NCBI RefSeq assembly: GCF_018403185.1
Contig: NZ_BOSE01000002.1
Span: 248,001 to 312,000, forward strand
DNA: 64,000 nt
Direction: 5' to 3'
Origin: Paenibacillus montaniterrae
GTDB taxonomy: Bacteria > Bacillota > Bacilli > Paenibacillales > Paenibacillaceae
A program made the translations under genes and the position numbers. Shown in pieces: positions 8,978-17,106 of this stretch. Position 1 is the first letter of the stretch, and every line of letters begins with the position of its first letter. A model generated the notes under the pieces. That model made no database searches. It was not told the DNA's origin and saw nothing but the letters and a program-made list of their open reading frames with translations.

Positions 8978-9325
8978 ATGGCTACTATGCGCTATGTCCT
9001 GCTACAGCAGGAAACTAAACTAACATTTGTGGAAATGCCCGCTTCTCACGCTTACCAGCTTAGCGCGTTAAACCTGCGTCTTCGCAAAGAAATCGATAAG
9101 CTGACCGCAGATGAAGTTCCAGTACTGCCGCTTGCTGTTGCTGAATGCGATGCAGTTGACGTTCACGCTGATTCTGTACATATTGTTTCAGGCCTGGATT
9201 ACATTAATCAGCTTGAGGCTGATTTTGCAAGCATAAAAGAAAAATCCTACCCGCTAATTTCCCTTTTGACGGAAATTAGGGCGCTACAGGCGCAGCTAGA
9301 GCAATGGTACGAAGAAGAGATGTAG
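8978..9325 (+). CDS. Hypothetical protein, 115 aa
   Basis: An open frame with a GAGGGGAGAG ribosome site at 8956-8965 and ATG at 8978. It is divergent from the sprT-like gene. The sequence is soluble and largely helical, with no membrane segment, signal or recognised motif; the C-terminus (LLTEIRALQAQLEQWYEEEM) looks like a short coiled coil. I do not recognise the family. The stop lies right against the first copy of the hairpin repeat, so its transcript would run into that structure. Confidence 0.6.
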   Translation: MATMRYVLLQQETKLTFVEMPASHAYQLSALNLRLRKEIDKLTADEVPVLPLAVAECDAVDVHADSVHIVSGLDYINQLEADFASIKEKSYPLISLLTEIRALQAQLEQWYEEEM

Positions 9326-9672
9326 TCCAAAACGCACGACTTTGATGACGATGTATTGCGTTGGAGCGTAGTCGACGGCGAACATGTCACGCTACCGAAA
9401 ACTGCGGTGCTCACGTAGCTCTGCTCTACGCTGCGCTCCTCGTTTTCTAGTATCGTGCCATCTTCTTGGTCCTGAAAGCCGAGCTTTTTGTACTTTTATT
9501 TGAAGATGTAGTTCAATTGGCTGGACTTTGATGACGATGTATTGCGTTGGAGCGTAGTCGACGGCGAATATGTCACGCTACCGAAGGCTCCGGTGCTCTC
9601 GTCACTTTTGCCTACGCTGCGCTCCTCATTTTCTACTAGCGTCCAACCTTCTTGGTCCTGCAATCAAAAAAG
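9325..9672 (-). repeat. Hairpin repeat family 1, locus A (two copies, reverse orientation)
   Basis: Copy A1 is 9325-9493 and copy A2 is 9510 to about 9672. A1 folds well: in the canonical orientation its outer stem half is ATGGCACGATAC and its inner half AGAAAAC, a mix of the two arm types with both arms changed in step. A2 combines a type I 5' arm with a type II 3' arm, so its middle stem no longer pairs, and it lacks the usual 3' terminal arm. A2 therefore looks like a decayed or recombinant copy. A further short fragment lies at 9833-9856. Confidence 0.85.
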
Positions 9673-9682
9673 CTACAGCGGA

Positions 9683-9796
9683 GGAACAAAGCAATCCGTA
9701 AAACGGCAGTGGGTCGCCTTTAACATCGTAATGCAACCTTAAAAATTATAATAAGAGCATTACGATTTAAAAAGCGACTGAAGGATGTTTTGTTCC
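9683..9796. repeat. 114-bp imperfect inverted repeat (MITE-like)
   Basis: Outer arms GGAACAAAGCAATCC (from 9683) and GGATGTTTTGTTCC (to 9796) are complementary. Inner 21-bp arms at 9714-9734 and 9757-9777 match at 18 of 21 positions. The loop (9735-9756) is A/T-rich. No coding potential. Confidence 0.7.
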
Positions 9797-9830
9797 AGAG
9801 CGCTGAGGATGCTTTGCTCCGGAGCGCTGA
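9783..9830. repeat. Two tandem 24-bp units
   Basis: Units at 9783-9806 and 9807-9830 match at 21 of 24 positions (GGATGTTTTGTTCC and GGATGCTTTGCTCC, each followed by AGAGCGCTGA or GGAGCGCTGA). The first unit overlaps the right arm of the inverted repeat. Confidence 0.75.
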
Positions 9831-9936
9831 CTTGGATGATGATGTATTGCGTTGTAGGAATGCAAGACATGCACGATAGACGCCTATGGCTCATATGCTA
9901 TACCACACCATTGACGGACTAAAGGGAGGTATTGCT

Positions 9937-10086
9937 ATGCCGCATTGGCTAAAAAACCAGCTGATGAGGGCGTTCCAGCGCGGAGATGCTCGCAAGGTTC
10001 GCTTGCTTAATGATTGCTGGTATTTTTATCGTGCACAGGCTATTCATACAAGGGCAGATTTGGAGCATGATCATACGCTTCATTAA
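9937..10086 (+). CDS. cmpA: CmpA, spore cortex morphogenetic protein
   Basis: 49 residues opening MPHWLKNQLMRAFQRGDARK and containing LLNDCWYFYR. The B. subtilis CmpA (37 aa) has the same MPxWLKxQMxRAF...LLNxCWxFYR pattern as I recall it. CmpA works with the ClpXP system to degrade SpoIVA in spores with faulty coats, acting as a quality-control checkpoint for cortex assembly. The C-terminal dozen residues extend beyond the B. subtilis protein. AAAGGGAGG lies 8 bp before the ATG; an upstream in-frame ATG at 9886 lacks a ribosome site. Position between the sprT-like gene and tex supports the call. Confidence 0.88.
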   Translation: MPHWLKNQLMRAFQRGDARKVRLLNDCWYFYRAQAIHTRADLEHDHTLH

Positions 10087-10091
10087 TATGC

Positions 10092-10134
10092 AAAAAGAAG
10101 CCAGCTCCTTGCCTTAGATTGAGCATGGCTTCTT
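10092..10134 (-). terminator. Terminator between cmpA and tex (convergent)
   Basis: AAGAAGCCA (10095-10103) pairs with TGGCTTCTT (10126-10134); on the minus strand it is followed by a T run. It ends tex and may also stop cmpA. Confidence 0.75.
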
Positions 10135-10136
10135 CC

Positions 10137-10173
10137 AGGGCGTGTCTGAGAACTGAGTTTTCAGACACGCCCT
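10137..10173. repeat. Near-perfect 17-bp hairpin downstream of tex
   Basis: AGGGCGTGTCTGAGAAC pairs with GTTTTCAGACACGCCCT around the loop TGA, with one mismatch. It sits 4 bp past the tex stop and lacks its own T run. It may add to termination or protect the 3' end. Confidence 0.7.
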
Positions 10174-10177
10174 ATGT

Positions 10178-12334
10178 TTATTGTGGTTTTTTCATGGTCA
10201 AGCCTACACGATTTCGCTTCAAATCTACATCGAGCACCCATACAGTGACTGTATCGCCAACTGAAACAACGTCCATAGGATGCTTGACGAAGCGGTCGCT
10301 CAGCTGGGAAATATGAACCAAGCCATCATTTTTCAAGCCGATATCGACAAATGCACCGAAGTCGATTACATTGCGCACCGTCCCTTTAAGCTCCATTCCC
10401 TTCGTCAAATCCTCTATATGCAGCACGCCAGTATGGAATATCGGCGGCGGCAGCTCCTCGCGCGGGTCGCGTCCAGGGCGTAGCAGGCTGTCTACGATAT
10501 CCTTCAGTGTCGGTACGCCGACATCCAGCTTCTGCGCCATTTCCTCAATATTCAACGATTTTAACGCATTGTTGAGCGCTTCTGTACCAACCGCCTGCTC
10601 CGTCAACGATAGCCCCTTCAGCAGCGCCTGTACGACCTTGTATGACTCGGGATGAATAGGTGTATTGTCGAGTACCTGCTCACCATCCGCGATCCGCAAA
10701 AAGCCTACACATTGCTCGTACGACTTCGCGCCCAGGCGCGGCACCTTTTGCAGCTCGCTCCGTTTGGAGAAGCGGCCGTTTTGCTCGCGATAGGCGACGA
10801 TGTTTTTGGCAATCGTGCTGTTGATGCCGGCAACATATGACAGCAGCGAGGACGAGGCAGTATTCACATCTACTCCGACATGGTTGACGGCAGATTCTAC
10901 TACAGCACCCAGCGATTCCTCGAGTCGCTTCTGGGCGACATCATGCTGGTACTGTCCAACTCCTATTGCCTTGGGCTCAATCTTTACCAGCTCGGCAAGC
11001 GGGTCCTGCAGTCGCCGCGCAATCGACACAGCGCTGCGCTCGGCTACATCAAGCTCTGGAAACTCGGCAGCTGCAAGCGGAGATGCAGAATAAACGCTGG
11101 CTCCAGCTTCATTTACTATAATATATTTCACCTTGCTTGCCTGCGGTCGGCGCTGGATCATATCAGCTACAAATTGCTCTGTTTCACGCGAGGCTGTGCC
11201 ATTGCCGATTACGATCAGCTCAACGCTGTACTTTTCAATAAGCTTGCAAATCAGCTTTTCAGCTTCCTCCGTTTTATGATGCGGCGCAGTAGGATAGCAC
11301 ACCCCAACCTCGAGCATTTTTCCGATATCATCGATTACAGCGAGCTTGCAGCCCGTACGGAATGCCGGATCGATGCCAAGCACAATTTTTCCACGAACAG
11401 GCGGCTGCAGCAGCAAATTGCGCAGATTGGCCGAGAAAATCGTAATCGCATGCGCTTCAGCCTTGTCTGTCAGCTCGCCTCGCACCTCACGTTCAATTGA
11501 CGGGGCGATCAATCGCTTGTAAGCATCGGCAATCACCTCATCAAGCAGCGCTTGAATCGGAGCTGGAGCATGTGCCCGCACAAGTCCCTTCCTCATATAT
11601 TGCTCTATTCGAGCCGTATCCAGCTCAAAGCCAACCTTCAAAAATTCCTCGCGCTCGCCACGATTAATGGCGAGAATACGATGCGGTGGCAGCTTGGCGA
11701 TTGGCTCCTGATAATCATAGTACATTTCGTATACACTTTCAGCCTCGGCATCCTTGGCAGTTGTACGCAGCACGCCTTGACTAAAGGTAAAGCTGCGAAT
11801 CCATGTGCGAATTTTCGCATCATCAGCAAGCTGCTCTGCGATAATATCCTTAGCTCCGGCAAGCGCCTCTTCTGCATTAGCTACACCTTTTTCTTCGTCC
11901 ACATAACGAGCCGCTTCAGCGTACGGATCGTTCCCTTTTTGCTCAAGCAGCCATTGCGCCAGAGGCTCCAGCCCTTTTTCCTTGGCGACGCTCGCTCTTG
12001 TTTTGCGCTTTTGCCGATAAGGACGATATAAATCCTCAACCTCCTGCAGCTTCACACTTTGCTTAATAGCAGCGGCAAGCTCATCCGTCAGCTTGCCTTG
12101 CTCCTCGATCAAGCGCAGCACTTCCTCCTTGCGAGCCTGCAAATTACGCATATATTGCAATTTTTCTTCGATAGAACGCAGTTGAACCTCGTCCAGCTCA
12201 CCTGTCATCTCCTTGCGGTAACGGGCGATGAACGGGATTGTATTGCCTTCATCCAGCAAATCAACTGCAGCCTGCACCTTTTTGGCTGGCAGCGCAAGCT
12301 GCTTGGCAATTTCTTCAATCATATTTAGTGCCAT
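10178..12334 (-). CDS. tex: Tex family S1 RNA-binding protein
   Basis: 718 residues, usual length for Tex (YdcI in B. subtilis). Domains in order: N-terminal helical Tex_N region, a YqgF/RNase H-like domain (VRGKIVLGIDPAFRTGCKLAVID, about 315-440), helix-hairpin-helix motifs (about 480-570, NTASSSLLSYVAGI and KVPRLGAKSYEQCVGF) and a C-terminal S1 domain (about 640-712, GTVRNVIDFGAFVDIG). Tex binds nucleic acid and is associated with transcription; its exact job is unclear. The ATG at 12334 with GAGGGAG 6 bp upstream is chosen over 12376. Monocistronic. Confidence 0.95.
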   Translation of the reverse strand: MALNMIEEIAKQLALPAKKVQAAVDLLDEGNTIPFIARYRKEMTGELDEVQLRSIEEKLQYMRNLQARKEEVLRLIEEQGKLTDELAAAIKQSVKLQEVEDLYRPYRQKRKTRASVAKEKGLEPLAQWLLEQKGNDPYAEAARYVDEEKGVANAEEALAGAKDIIAEQLADDAKIRTWIRSFTFSQGVLRTTAKDAEAESVYEMYYDYQEPIAKLPPHRILAINRGEREEFLKVGFELDTARIEQYMRKGLVRAHAPAPIQALLDEVIADAYKRLIAPSIEREVRGELTDKAEAHAITIFSANLRNLLLQPPVRGKIVLGIDPAFRTGCKLAVIDDIGKMLEVGVCYPTAPHHKTEEAEKLICKLIEKYSVELIVIGNGTASRETEQFVADMIQRRPQASKVKYIIVNEAGASVYSASPLAAAEFPELDVAERSAVSIARRLQDPLAELVKIEPKAIGVGQYQHDVAQKRLEESLGAVVESAVNHVGVDVNTASSSLLSYVAGINSTIAKNIVAYREQNGRFSKRSELQKVPRLGAKSYEQCVGFLRIADGEQVLDNTPIHPESYKVVQALLKGLSLTEQAVGTEALNNALKSLNIEEMAQKLDVGVPTLKDIVDSLLRPGRDPREELPPPIFHTGVLHIEDLTKGMELKGTVRNVIDFGAFVDIGLKNDGLVHISQLSDRFVKHPMDVVSVGDTVTVWVLDVDLKRNRVGLTMKKPQ

Positions 12335-12410
12335 TGTAGCTCCCTCCTCGGCATATCGGTATAGGTACGTGTTCAAAGCATTCTCTGTAAATGATCAGCC
12401 TTTAGGCAAC

Positions 12411-12445
12411 TGAAGCATCCCATGCCAAGCAGCAGGAATGCTTCA
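12411..12445 (-). terminator. Hairpin after MBL-fold gene
   Basis: TGAAGCATCC (12411-12420) pairs with GGAATGCTTCA (12435-12445) with one bulge. It has no good T run but lies just past the stop at 12454. Confidence 0.45.
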
Positions 12446-12453
12446 AATCGCGT

Positions 12454-13104
12454 CTATTTAACTCTAACGTAAGGGTTGTTTGCTTTTTCAAATCCAATTG
12501 TCGTTCTTGGTCCATGACCTGGGTAGACAATCGCTTCATCAGCGAGCTTGTACAGCTTGTTCTGGATTGAATCGTACAAGTCAGCCTCACGTCCGCCTGG
12601 AAGATCTGTACGCCCGATAGAAGCACGGAACAATACATCGCCAGAGAAAATATGCTGCCCGCATACATAGCTTACGCTGCCGGGTGAATGGCCAGGCGTA
12701 TGCAGCACCTTAAAGCTGTGTCCGATCAGCTTAAGCTCCATTCCTTCCTCCAAGGCATACTCTGCCGGATCAGTCGCAAGCGGCTCGGTTACATCCTGCC
12801 AGCGCATCGAGCCGTTTTTGCGCGAATCGGTCAGCCAATCTGCCTCCAGATCATGCACATAAACAGGACAGTCTGCTGCCTTGCGCACTTGATCGACTCC
12901 GCCCATATGATCGAAATGGGCATGTGTCAGCAATATCGCTTCGATCTTGATTCCTCCAATGCTGTCCAGCAAAGCCTTTGGATTCATGCCCGGATCAATA
13001 ATGATGCCGCTTGTTTGTTCAGCAGCTTCATCCTCAACGGTTAACAGGTAGCAGTTCGTTTGCAGCGGACCAAGCACAAAGCTTTTAATTTTAAAGCTGC
13101 TCAT
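12454..13104 (-). CDS. MBL-fold metallo-hydrolase, glyoxalase II-like
   Basis: 216 residues. The metallo-beta-lactamase zinc motif THAHFDH (HxHxDH) is intact, with further metal ligands in HTPGHSPGS, the FSGDVLF strand and the C-terminal YPGHGP. This is the YqgX/YcbL-like short hydrolase group related to glyoxalase II but lacking its C-terminal domain; the true substrate is unknown. ATG at 13104 follows GGAGAGTG and begins one base after the stop of the thioredoxin-like gene, so the two genes form an operon. Confidence 0.88.
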   Translation of the reverse strand: MSSFKIKSFVLGPLQTNCYLLTVEDEAAEQTSGIIIDPGMNPKALLDSIGGIKIEAILLTHAHFDHMGGVDQVRKAADCPVYVHDLEADWLTDSRKNGSMRWQDVTEPLATDPAEYALEEGMELKLIGHSFKVLHTPGHSPGSVSYVCGQHIFSGDVLFRASIGRTDLPGGREADLYDSIQNKLYKLADEAIVYPGHGPRTTIGFEKANNPYVRVK

Positions 13105-13105
13105 C

Positions 13106-13672
13106 TTAAACACTCTCCAATATTTCGCGCAGCTCGGCAACTACATATTGCTGATAGTCCGTACCTTCACCGTACTGGCGCAATATTTCAGCACGCACTT
13201 CTGCCATGCGCTCTGCATAATCGGGTGCTTGCGGATCCGGATTGGTCGCTTTAAATGCAGCCATCGGTGCTTGCACATGCTTCGGACGAGGTCCCCATTG
13301 ACCTAGCACGGCTCCTCCTGTATCGGCGATAATTACAATCGGAATGGAGCGTCCGCCAAAGGTAAGAAATTGATCCATCGTATCCGTATGCTCTTCCATA
13401 ATGAGCACATCAATCGGAATGCCGCTATTTTCCAACGCATTGAACACAACCGGAATGTTGCGTACAGCGTCGCCGCACCAGTCAGCCATTAAAATCAAGC
13501 AACGCAAATCATCGCGATTGTTCAGCGATTCAAAAAACTGCTGATCATCCTCGGATGGCCATTGAAACTGCTCCTTATAGGCAATAAACTGCTCCTTATT
13601 TTTGGTCATGCCTGCAATAAATTGCTCAGGTGTAATTCCTTTTCCAAGCTTGCTTGCTACATTTTTACTCAT
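13106..13672 (-). CDS. Thioredoxin-fold family protein, single active-site Cys
   Basis: 188 residues. The core (about 55-150) has the thioredoxin fold with DLRCLILMADWCGDAVRNIP at the active-site position: the usual CxxC is WCGDA here, so only one cysteine is present. A cis-proline strand (RSIPIVIIAD) follows. Families with this WCGD motif are common in Firmicutes and lack a fixed role; thiol peroxidase-like or monothiol exchange is possible. First gene of a pair with the MBL-fold hydrolase. Confidence 0.8.
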   Translation of the reverse strand: MSKNVASKLGKGITPEQFIAGMTKNKEQFIAYKEQFQWPSEDDQQFFESLNNRDDLRCLILMADWCGDAVRNIPVVFNALENSGIPIDVLIMEEHTDTMDQFLTFGGRSIPIVIIADTGGAVLGQWGPRPKHVQAPMAAFKATNPDPQAPDYAERMAEVRAEILRQYGEGTDYQQYVVAELREILESV

Positions 13673-13698
13673 TTATGTAACCCTCTTTCATTTGTAAT

Positions 13699-14307
13699 TT
13701 ATTTTTTGCGAAATCTGCGTAAATATAAAATTAGTACAATAACGATAATGATGGCGATAATCGCATAGGCAATGTTGGAGTACACATCCATAAAAGCGAC
13801 AATATCCTCCCAGCGGTCTCCAAGTGTGGTGCCCAGCATAACGAGAATCGTATTCCAAATAATTGTGCCCAGCGTTGTATAAATTAAAAATGGAGTAAGC
13901 TTCATGCCCGACATCCCGGCAGGAACCGAAATCAAGCTGCGAATTAAAGGAACCATGCGGCAGAAAAACACCGCTTTGTTGCCGTGCTTGTCAAACCAGG
14001 CATCGGCACGATGCAAATCCTCTTTTTTCACTCGCAAAACCTTGCCCCAACGATCTACAATCTTTTCGAGACGCTCTACATCAAGTATACGACCAATATA
14101 ATACAAAATAATTGCGCCTATTACCGAGCCAAGCGTTGCAACTACAATTACACCCAATGGGGTTAAATCGGTGCGGGTCGTCATAAAACCGCCAAACGTT
14201 AAAATTACTTCGGACGGTATCGGAGGAAATAAATTTTCAATCGCAATTAATAGTAAAATCCCCAGATAACCAAACTGCTCCATCATTTCAATAATCCAAT
14301 TCTCCAT
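13699..14307 (-). CDS. DedA family membrane protein
   Basis: 202 residues with four to five membrane helices. Hallmarks of the DedA/VTT family are present: ENLFPPIPSEVILTFGG, FFCRMVPLIRSLISVPAGMSGM and a C-terminal helix with RRFRKK. Members of this family include UptA, which moves undecaprenyl phosphate across the membrane, and other lipid-scramblase-like proteins. GGGGG lies 6 bp before the ATG. It ends 26 bp before the thioredoxin-like gene on the same strand, so co-transcription is possible. A second DedA-type gene is at 25205. Confidence 0.88.
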   Translation of the reverse strand: MENWIIEMMEQFGYLGILLLIAIENLFPPIPSEVILTFGGFMTTRTDLTPLGVIVVATLGSVIGAIILYYIGRILDVERLEKIVDRWGKVLRVKKEDLHRADAWFDKHGNKAVFFCRMVPLIRSLISVPAGMSGMKLTPFLIYTTLGTIIWNTILVMLGTTLGDRWEDIVAFMDVYSNIAYAIIAIIIVIVLILYLRRFRKK

Positions 14308-14520
14308 ACATTACCCCCATCGAGTTTCAATAAAGAACTTGCTCTGCAAAAATGCTGTTCACACCATCATTTATTCTACCATATGTATAATCTCCCTTCC
14401 AATTCTACCTGCAACTTGCAGTGAAGAAAAGCTGAAGCAATCGTTGGGTTACATCGCAGTCGATAGTGACCAGCCTAGAGCGCAATGCATATACATAAAA
14501 CGGAAAGGAGCTGATTGCAA

Positions 14521-14832
14521 ATGAAGCACCAAGCGAAAAACCAACAGCCAGAGCTTCCGAAAGCCCGAAACATACGCAGAACATGCCAGTCAGAGCTATA
14601 CCGTGCGATTAAACGTATGAAGGTTTGGATACCTGAGGATAAAGTGAAAGCGGCTGAAAAGCTCTATTTTCAGAAGGTAGCAGCGAATCTTGTGTGGATT
14701 CATGAAAATCGAAGCAATCGCCAAAAGCAATTGGAATGGTGGGAGGCCCATGTATGCGATGAGCTGGTCGCTATTTTGGAGGTGGACCGCCAACGCTTCG
14801 CCGACGCGTTTAAGGATGCCTATGGCGGATAA
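14521..14832 (+). CDS. Hypothetical protein, 103 aa
   Basis: Small, basic at the N-terminus and helical, with aromatic-rich segments such as LYFQKVAANLVWIHENRSN and LEWWEAHVCDELVAI. No membrane segment or signal. GAAAGGAG sits 10 bp before the ATG; the TTG at 14515 is less likely. I do not recognise the family. It is divergent from the dedA gene and followed by an intergenic stretch with repeat family 2 motifs. Confidence 0.65.
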   Translation: MKHQAKNQQPELPKARNIRRTCQSELYRAIKRMKVWIPEDKVKAAEKLYFQKVAANLVWIHENRSNRQKQLEWWEAHVCDELVAILEVDRQRFADAFKDAYGG

Positions 14833-14859
14833 GATTATGTTTGATCAAGTCTTTATTAG

Positions 14860-15036
14860 CTAACGAAGCTGGATAACGTTATGTGTAACCAATGAAGCCT
14901 TTATTTTTCTAATGAATGCACAAGTCTTAATGGGCGGTATTCACTGTAAATAAAGCAGTTTTCCGCCCCTTAACGTTCTGCATATTCGTTAGATTTTCCA
15001 TCGGTTTCTACGTACTCATTAACGTTACCCAGATTC
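14860..15036. repeat. Repeat family 2 cluster (three copies)
   Basis: A motif near CTAACGAANCTGNATAACGTTA occurs at 14860-14883 (+), 14971-14992 (-) and 15017-15036 (-). The first two agree at 18 of 22 positions. The stretch 14833-15079 holds no gene. Related copies are at 32385-32567. Confidence 0.55.
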
Positions 15037-15084
15037 TTTAAACCTCACTTTAAACTTGCTTTCTGGCTTAAACGACTGCCAGCC

Positions 15085-15282
15085 TTATTGCAGGCTGTCT
15101 GCAACGCCGTCCGACACGCCTGTCGTGTCTGTTGTTGTTTCTTCAATTAAGCCGTTATGCTCTGTAACTTGACCGCCACCTAGCCCCTCATTAATCATGC
15201 GATCAATATCCATCTCATATTGCTGACGCCCTTCATCATACAAATCAGGAGCCTCCGGATTCTTTTTATAGCGATCCGCCAT
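15085..15282 (-). CDS. Small acidic hypothetical protein, 65 aa
   Basis: Preceded by GAAAGGAGGGAATAGCT at ideal distance from the ATG at 15282, which makes translation likely. The protein is hydrophilic: MADRYKKNPEAPDLYDEG, a middle DRMINEGLGGG and a Thr/Ser-rich acidic end. The DRMxNEGLGGG pattern recalls small DUF4025-type proteins of bacilli, but I am not certain. No membrane segment. A weak hairpin (AGCCT/AGGCT, 15081-15096) overlaps the stop. Confidence 0.6.
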   Translation of the reverse strand: MADRYKKNPEAPDLYDEGRQQYEMDIDRMINEGLGGGQVTEHNGLIEETTTDTTGVSDGVADSLQ

Positions 15283-15530
15283 AGCTATTCCCTCCTTTCT
15301 TTTCAAGCTCTTAGCCAGCCTTGCAAGCTGCCGATCTGGCCTCAAGCTATAGCCTTCCCTGCTGTCTGCTGCTCATGCATGATGATCATAAAACGGTAAA
15401 TGACAAGCTAGTTGAACACGTATTTTTAGACAACTTTTTCATTTTTATGGCATGTTTTATAGCTTTTCAGAATACATAGTGATAGAACGTTCTATTGATA
15501 GGTAGGATTGAAGACGGAAGGAGTATGTGT

Positions 15531-16571
15531 GTGAAGCATAAACAGCGCTCAAATTGGTCGTTGTTGTTGATGCGTGGACCTGATCAGTCCGTGAAGCAAT
15601 TTAACGTATCCAGGCGATCTGTAATTGCCGCACCAGTGGCTCTGATGACGATATTTAGCAGCGTCGTTGTCGGGCTGCAGCTTAAGGCTCATTCGGAGCT
15701 TCAACGTATTCAACTGGAACAGGAAGCCTTGCAGCTTCAATACAGCACTATGATTCATGAGCATAGTGATGAAGTTCAGGAGAAGGAGGAGACCATCACC
15801 AGTTTAGCTGCGCAGCTGACTGCCCTGCAGCAGCAGCAAAGCGCTGTCTCCGGCAAACTGCAAGAGCTTAAGGAGCTTGAAGCTCAGCTTCAGCAATTTA
15901 TTCAAACCTATGGAGAAGAGATCCCTTTACATTTGGATAGAAGTATTGATCAGCCTTCAGACGATCATCCACATGCAGCAGCTGAAGCGAAAAGCGAATC
16001 GCAAAAAAGCCAGTATGAGAAAATTGCCACGATGGCCTACGTGCATGATGCTCCAATTTCTCATATGACTCAGTCGCTCGAGGATTTAAAAGCAGCAATG
16101 GAGCATACACTCGCGAGAGCGCAATATGTACGCGAGCAAATCGACAGCTATCCTAATTTCTGGCCAACTGAAGAGGTACATATTACATCCGGCTTTGGCT
16201 ATCGCTCGGACCCTTTCACCGGGAGCATCACCTTTCATGCCGGGATTGACATAGCCGGCAAAGCTGGCGATGGAATATTTAGCGCGGCGGATGGTGTCGT
16301 GGTCGAAAGCGGCTTTGATGCGCAGTATGGAAATTATGTTGTCGTTGAGCATCTGCATCATTTGCGAACTATTTATATGCATCTGCAGACGATTGAAGCA
16401 GCAGCAGGCGATGAGGTCGTGCGCGGCGAAAAGCTTGGCACGATGGGCAGCAGCGGACGAAGCACAGGCCCTCATCTTCATTTTCAAATTATGCAGCATG
16501 ATCAGGCCGTCTCGCCCTTGCCGTTTTTGCGCAATCAGAAAACGATAAAGGAGGATCAACAGCATGTTTAA
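15531..16571 (+). CDS. M23 (LytM-type) peptidoglycan endopeptidase, membrane-anchored
   Basis: 346 residues. One N-terminal membrane helix (about residues 28-48) leads into a coiled coil (about 50-125) and, after a linker, an M23 domain (about 225-330). Zinc ligands are visible in FHAGID (HxxxD) and GPHLHF (HxH). Such enzymes cut peptide cross-links in peptidoglycan. The GTG at 15531 has GAAGGAG 7 bp upstream; the ATG two codons earlier is only 1 bp from it. The last 8 bp overlap the bactofilin start, so the two are translationally coupled. This pairing is known in other bacteria, where a bactofilin scaffold localises an M23 enzyme. Confidence 0.9.
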   Translation: MKHKQRSNWSLLLMRGPDQSVKQFNVSRRSVIAAPVALMTIFSSVVVGLQLKAHSELQRIQLEQEALQLQYSTMIHEHSDEVQEKEETITSLAAQLTALQQQQSAVSGKLQELKELEAQLQQFIQTYGEEIPLHLDRSIDQPSDDHPHAAAEAKSESQKSQYEKIATMAYVHDAPISHMTQSLEDLKAAMEHTLARAQYVREQIDSYPNFWPTEEVHITSGFGYRSDPFTGSITFHAGIDIAGKAGDGIFSAADGVVVESGFDAQYGNYVVVEHLHHLRTIYMHLQTIEAAAGDEVVRGEKLGTMGSSGRSTGPHLHFQIMQHDQAVSPLPFLRNQKTIKEDQQHV

Positions 16572-17001
16572 AGAAGCAAAGCGACTTATTGCAACGGATA
16601 CATTGATTGGTCAAGGAACAATGGTGGAAGGCAGTGTCGTAACAGAAGCCAATTTGCGAATCGAAGGCGAATTCCATGGCGAAATCGCCACCAAGGGAGA
16701 AATCGTCGTTGGCGAGTTCGGGATCGTCAAGGCTGAGCTGCAAGCAACGACGCTTACCATTGCCGGGCAGGTGCACGGCGACGTAACGGTAAGTGGCAGA
16801 CTCATCATTACTCCATCCGGACAGCTGCATGGCAACGCGGTTGTACAAAGCATTATTGTACAGGAAGGCGGAGGCTTCAACGGACAGTGCAAAATGATGA
16901 CTCCAAGCAAATCAGAGTTAAGCAAGGCTGCTAAAAATGGCGATGACAAGCAAGACAAACAGGATAAGCAGGATAAGGTGCGTGCTCGTCAAGCTGGCTA
17001 A
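16564..17001 (+). CDS. Bactofilin
   Basis: 145 residues. The central domain (about 15-110) is the right-handed beta-helix of bactofilins: GSVVTEANLRIEGEFHGEI, then IVKAELQATTLTIAGQVHGD and VSGRLIITPSGQLHG. Flexible ends are typical; the C-terminus carries a short KQDKQDKQDK repeat. Bactofilins polymerise without nucleotide at the membrane and act as scaffolds for wall enzymes and shape. The overlap with the upstream M23 peptidase gene suggests a functional unit. A strong bidirectional terminator follows. Confidence 0.92.
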   Translation: MFKEAKRLIATDTLIGQGTMVEGSVVTEANLRIEGEFHGEIATKGEIVVGEFGIVKAELQATTLTIAGQVHGDVTVSGRLIITPSGQLHGNAVVQSIIVQEGGGFNGQCKMMTPSKSELSKAAKNGDDKQDKQDKQDKVRARQAG

Positions 17002-17033
17002 CCAACAAATGCTCCCTCCCTTTACTGAACAAT

Positions 17034-17075
17034 AAAAAGGAAGCGAGTGTGCACGATGCACATTCGCTTCCTTTA
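17034..17075. terminator. Bidirectional terminator between bactofilin and gltB
   Basis: AAAGGAAGCGAGTGTGCA pairs with TGCACATTCGCTTCCTTT with one G-T mismatch. A run on the left and T run on the right suit both convergent genes. Confidence 0.9.
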
Positions 17076-17106
17076 TTATTTCTGGACATCATAATTCTGG
17101 GTTTGC

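Noticed and set aside
9542..9742. Small open frames inside the hairpin repeats (also at 30482 and 31008)
   Set aside because: They follow the repeat rather than a gene, shift between copies and lack ribosome sites.
15484..15491. GAACGTTC palindrome upstream of the M23 gene as a LexA box
   Set aside because: The Bacillus LexA box needs four bases between GAAC and GTTC; here there are none.
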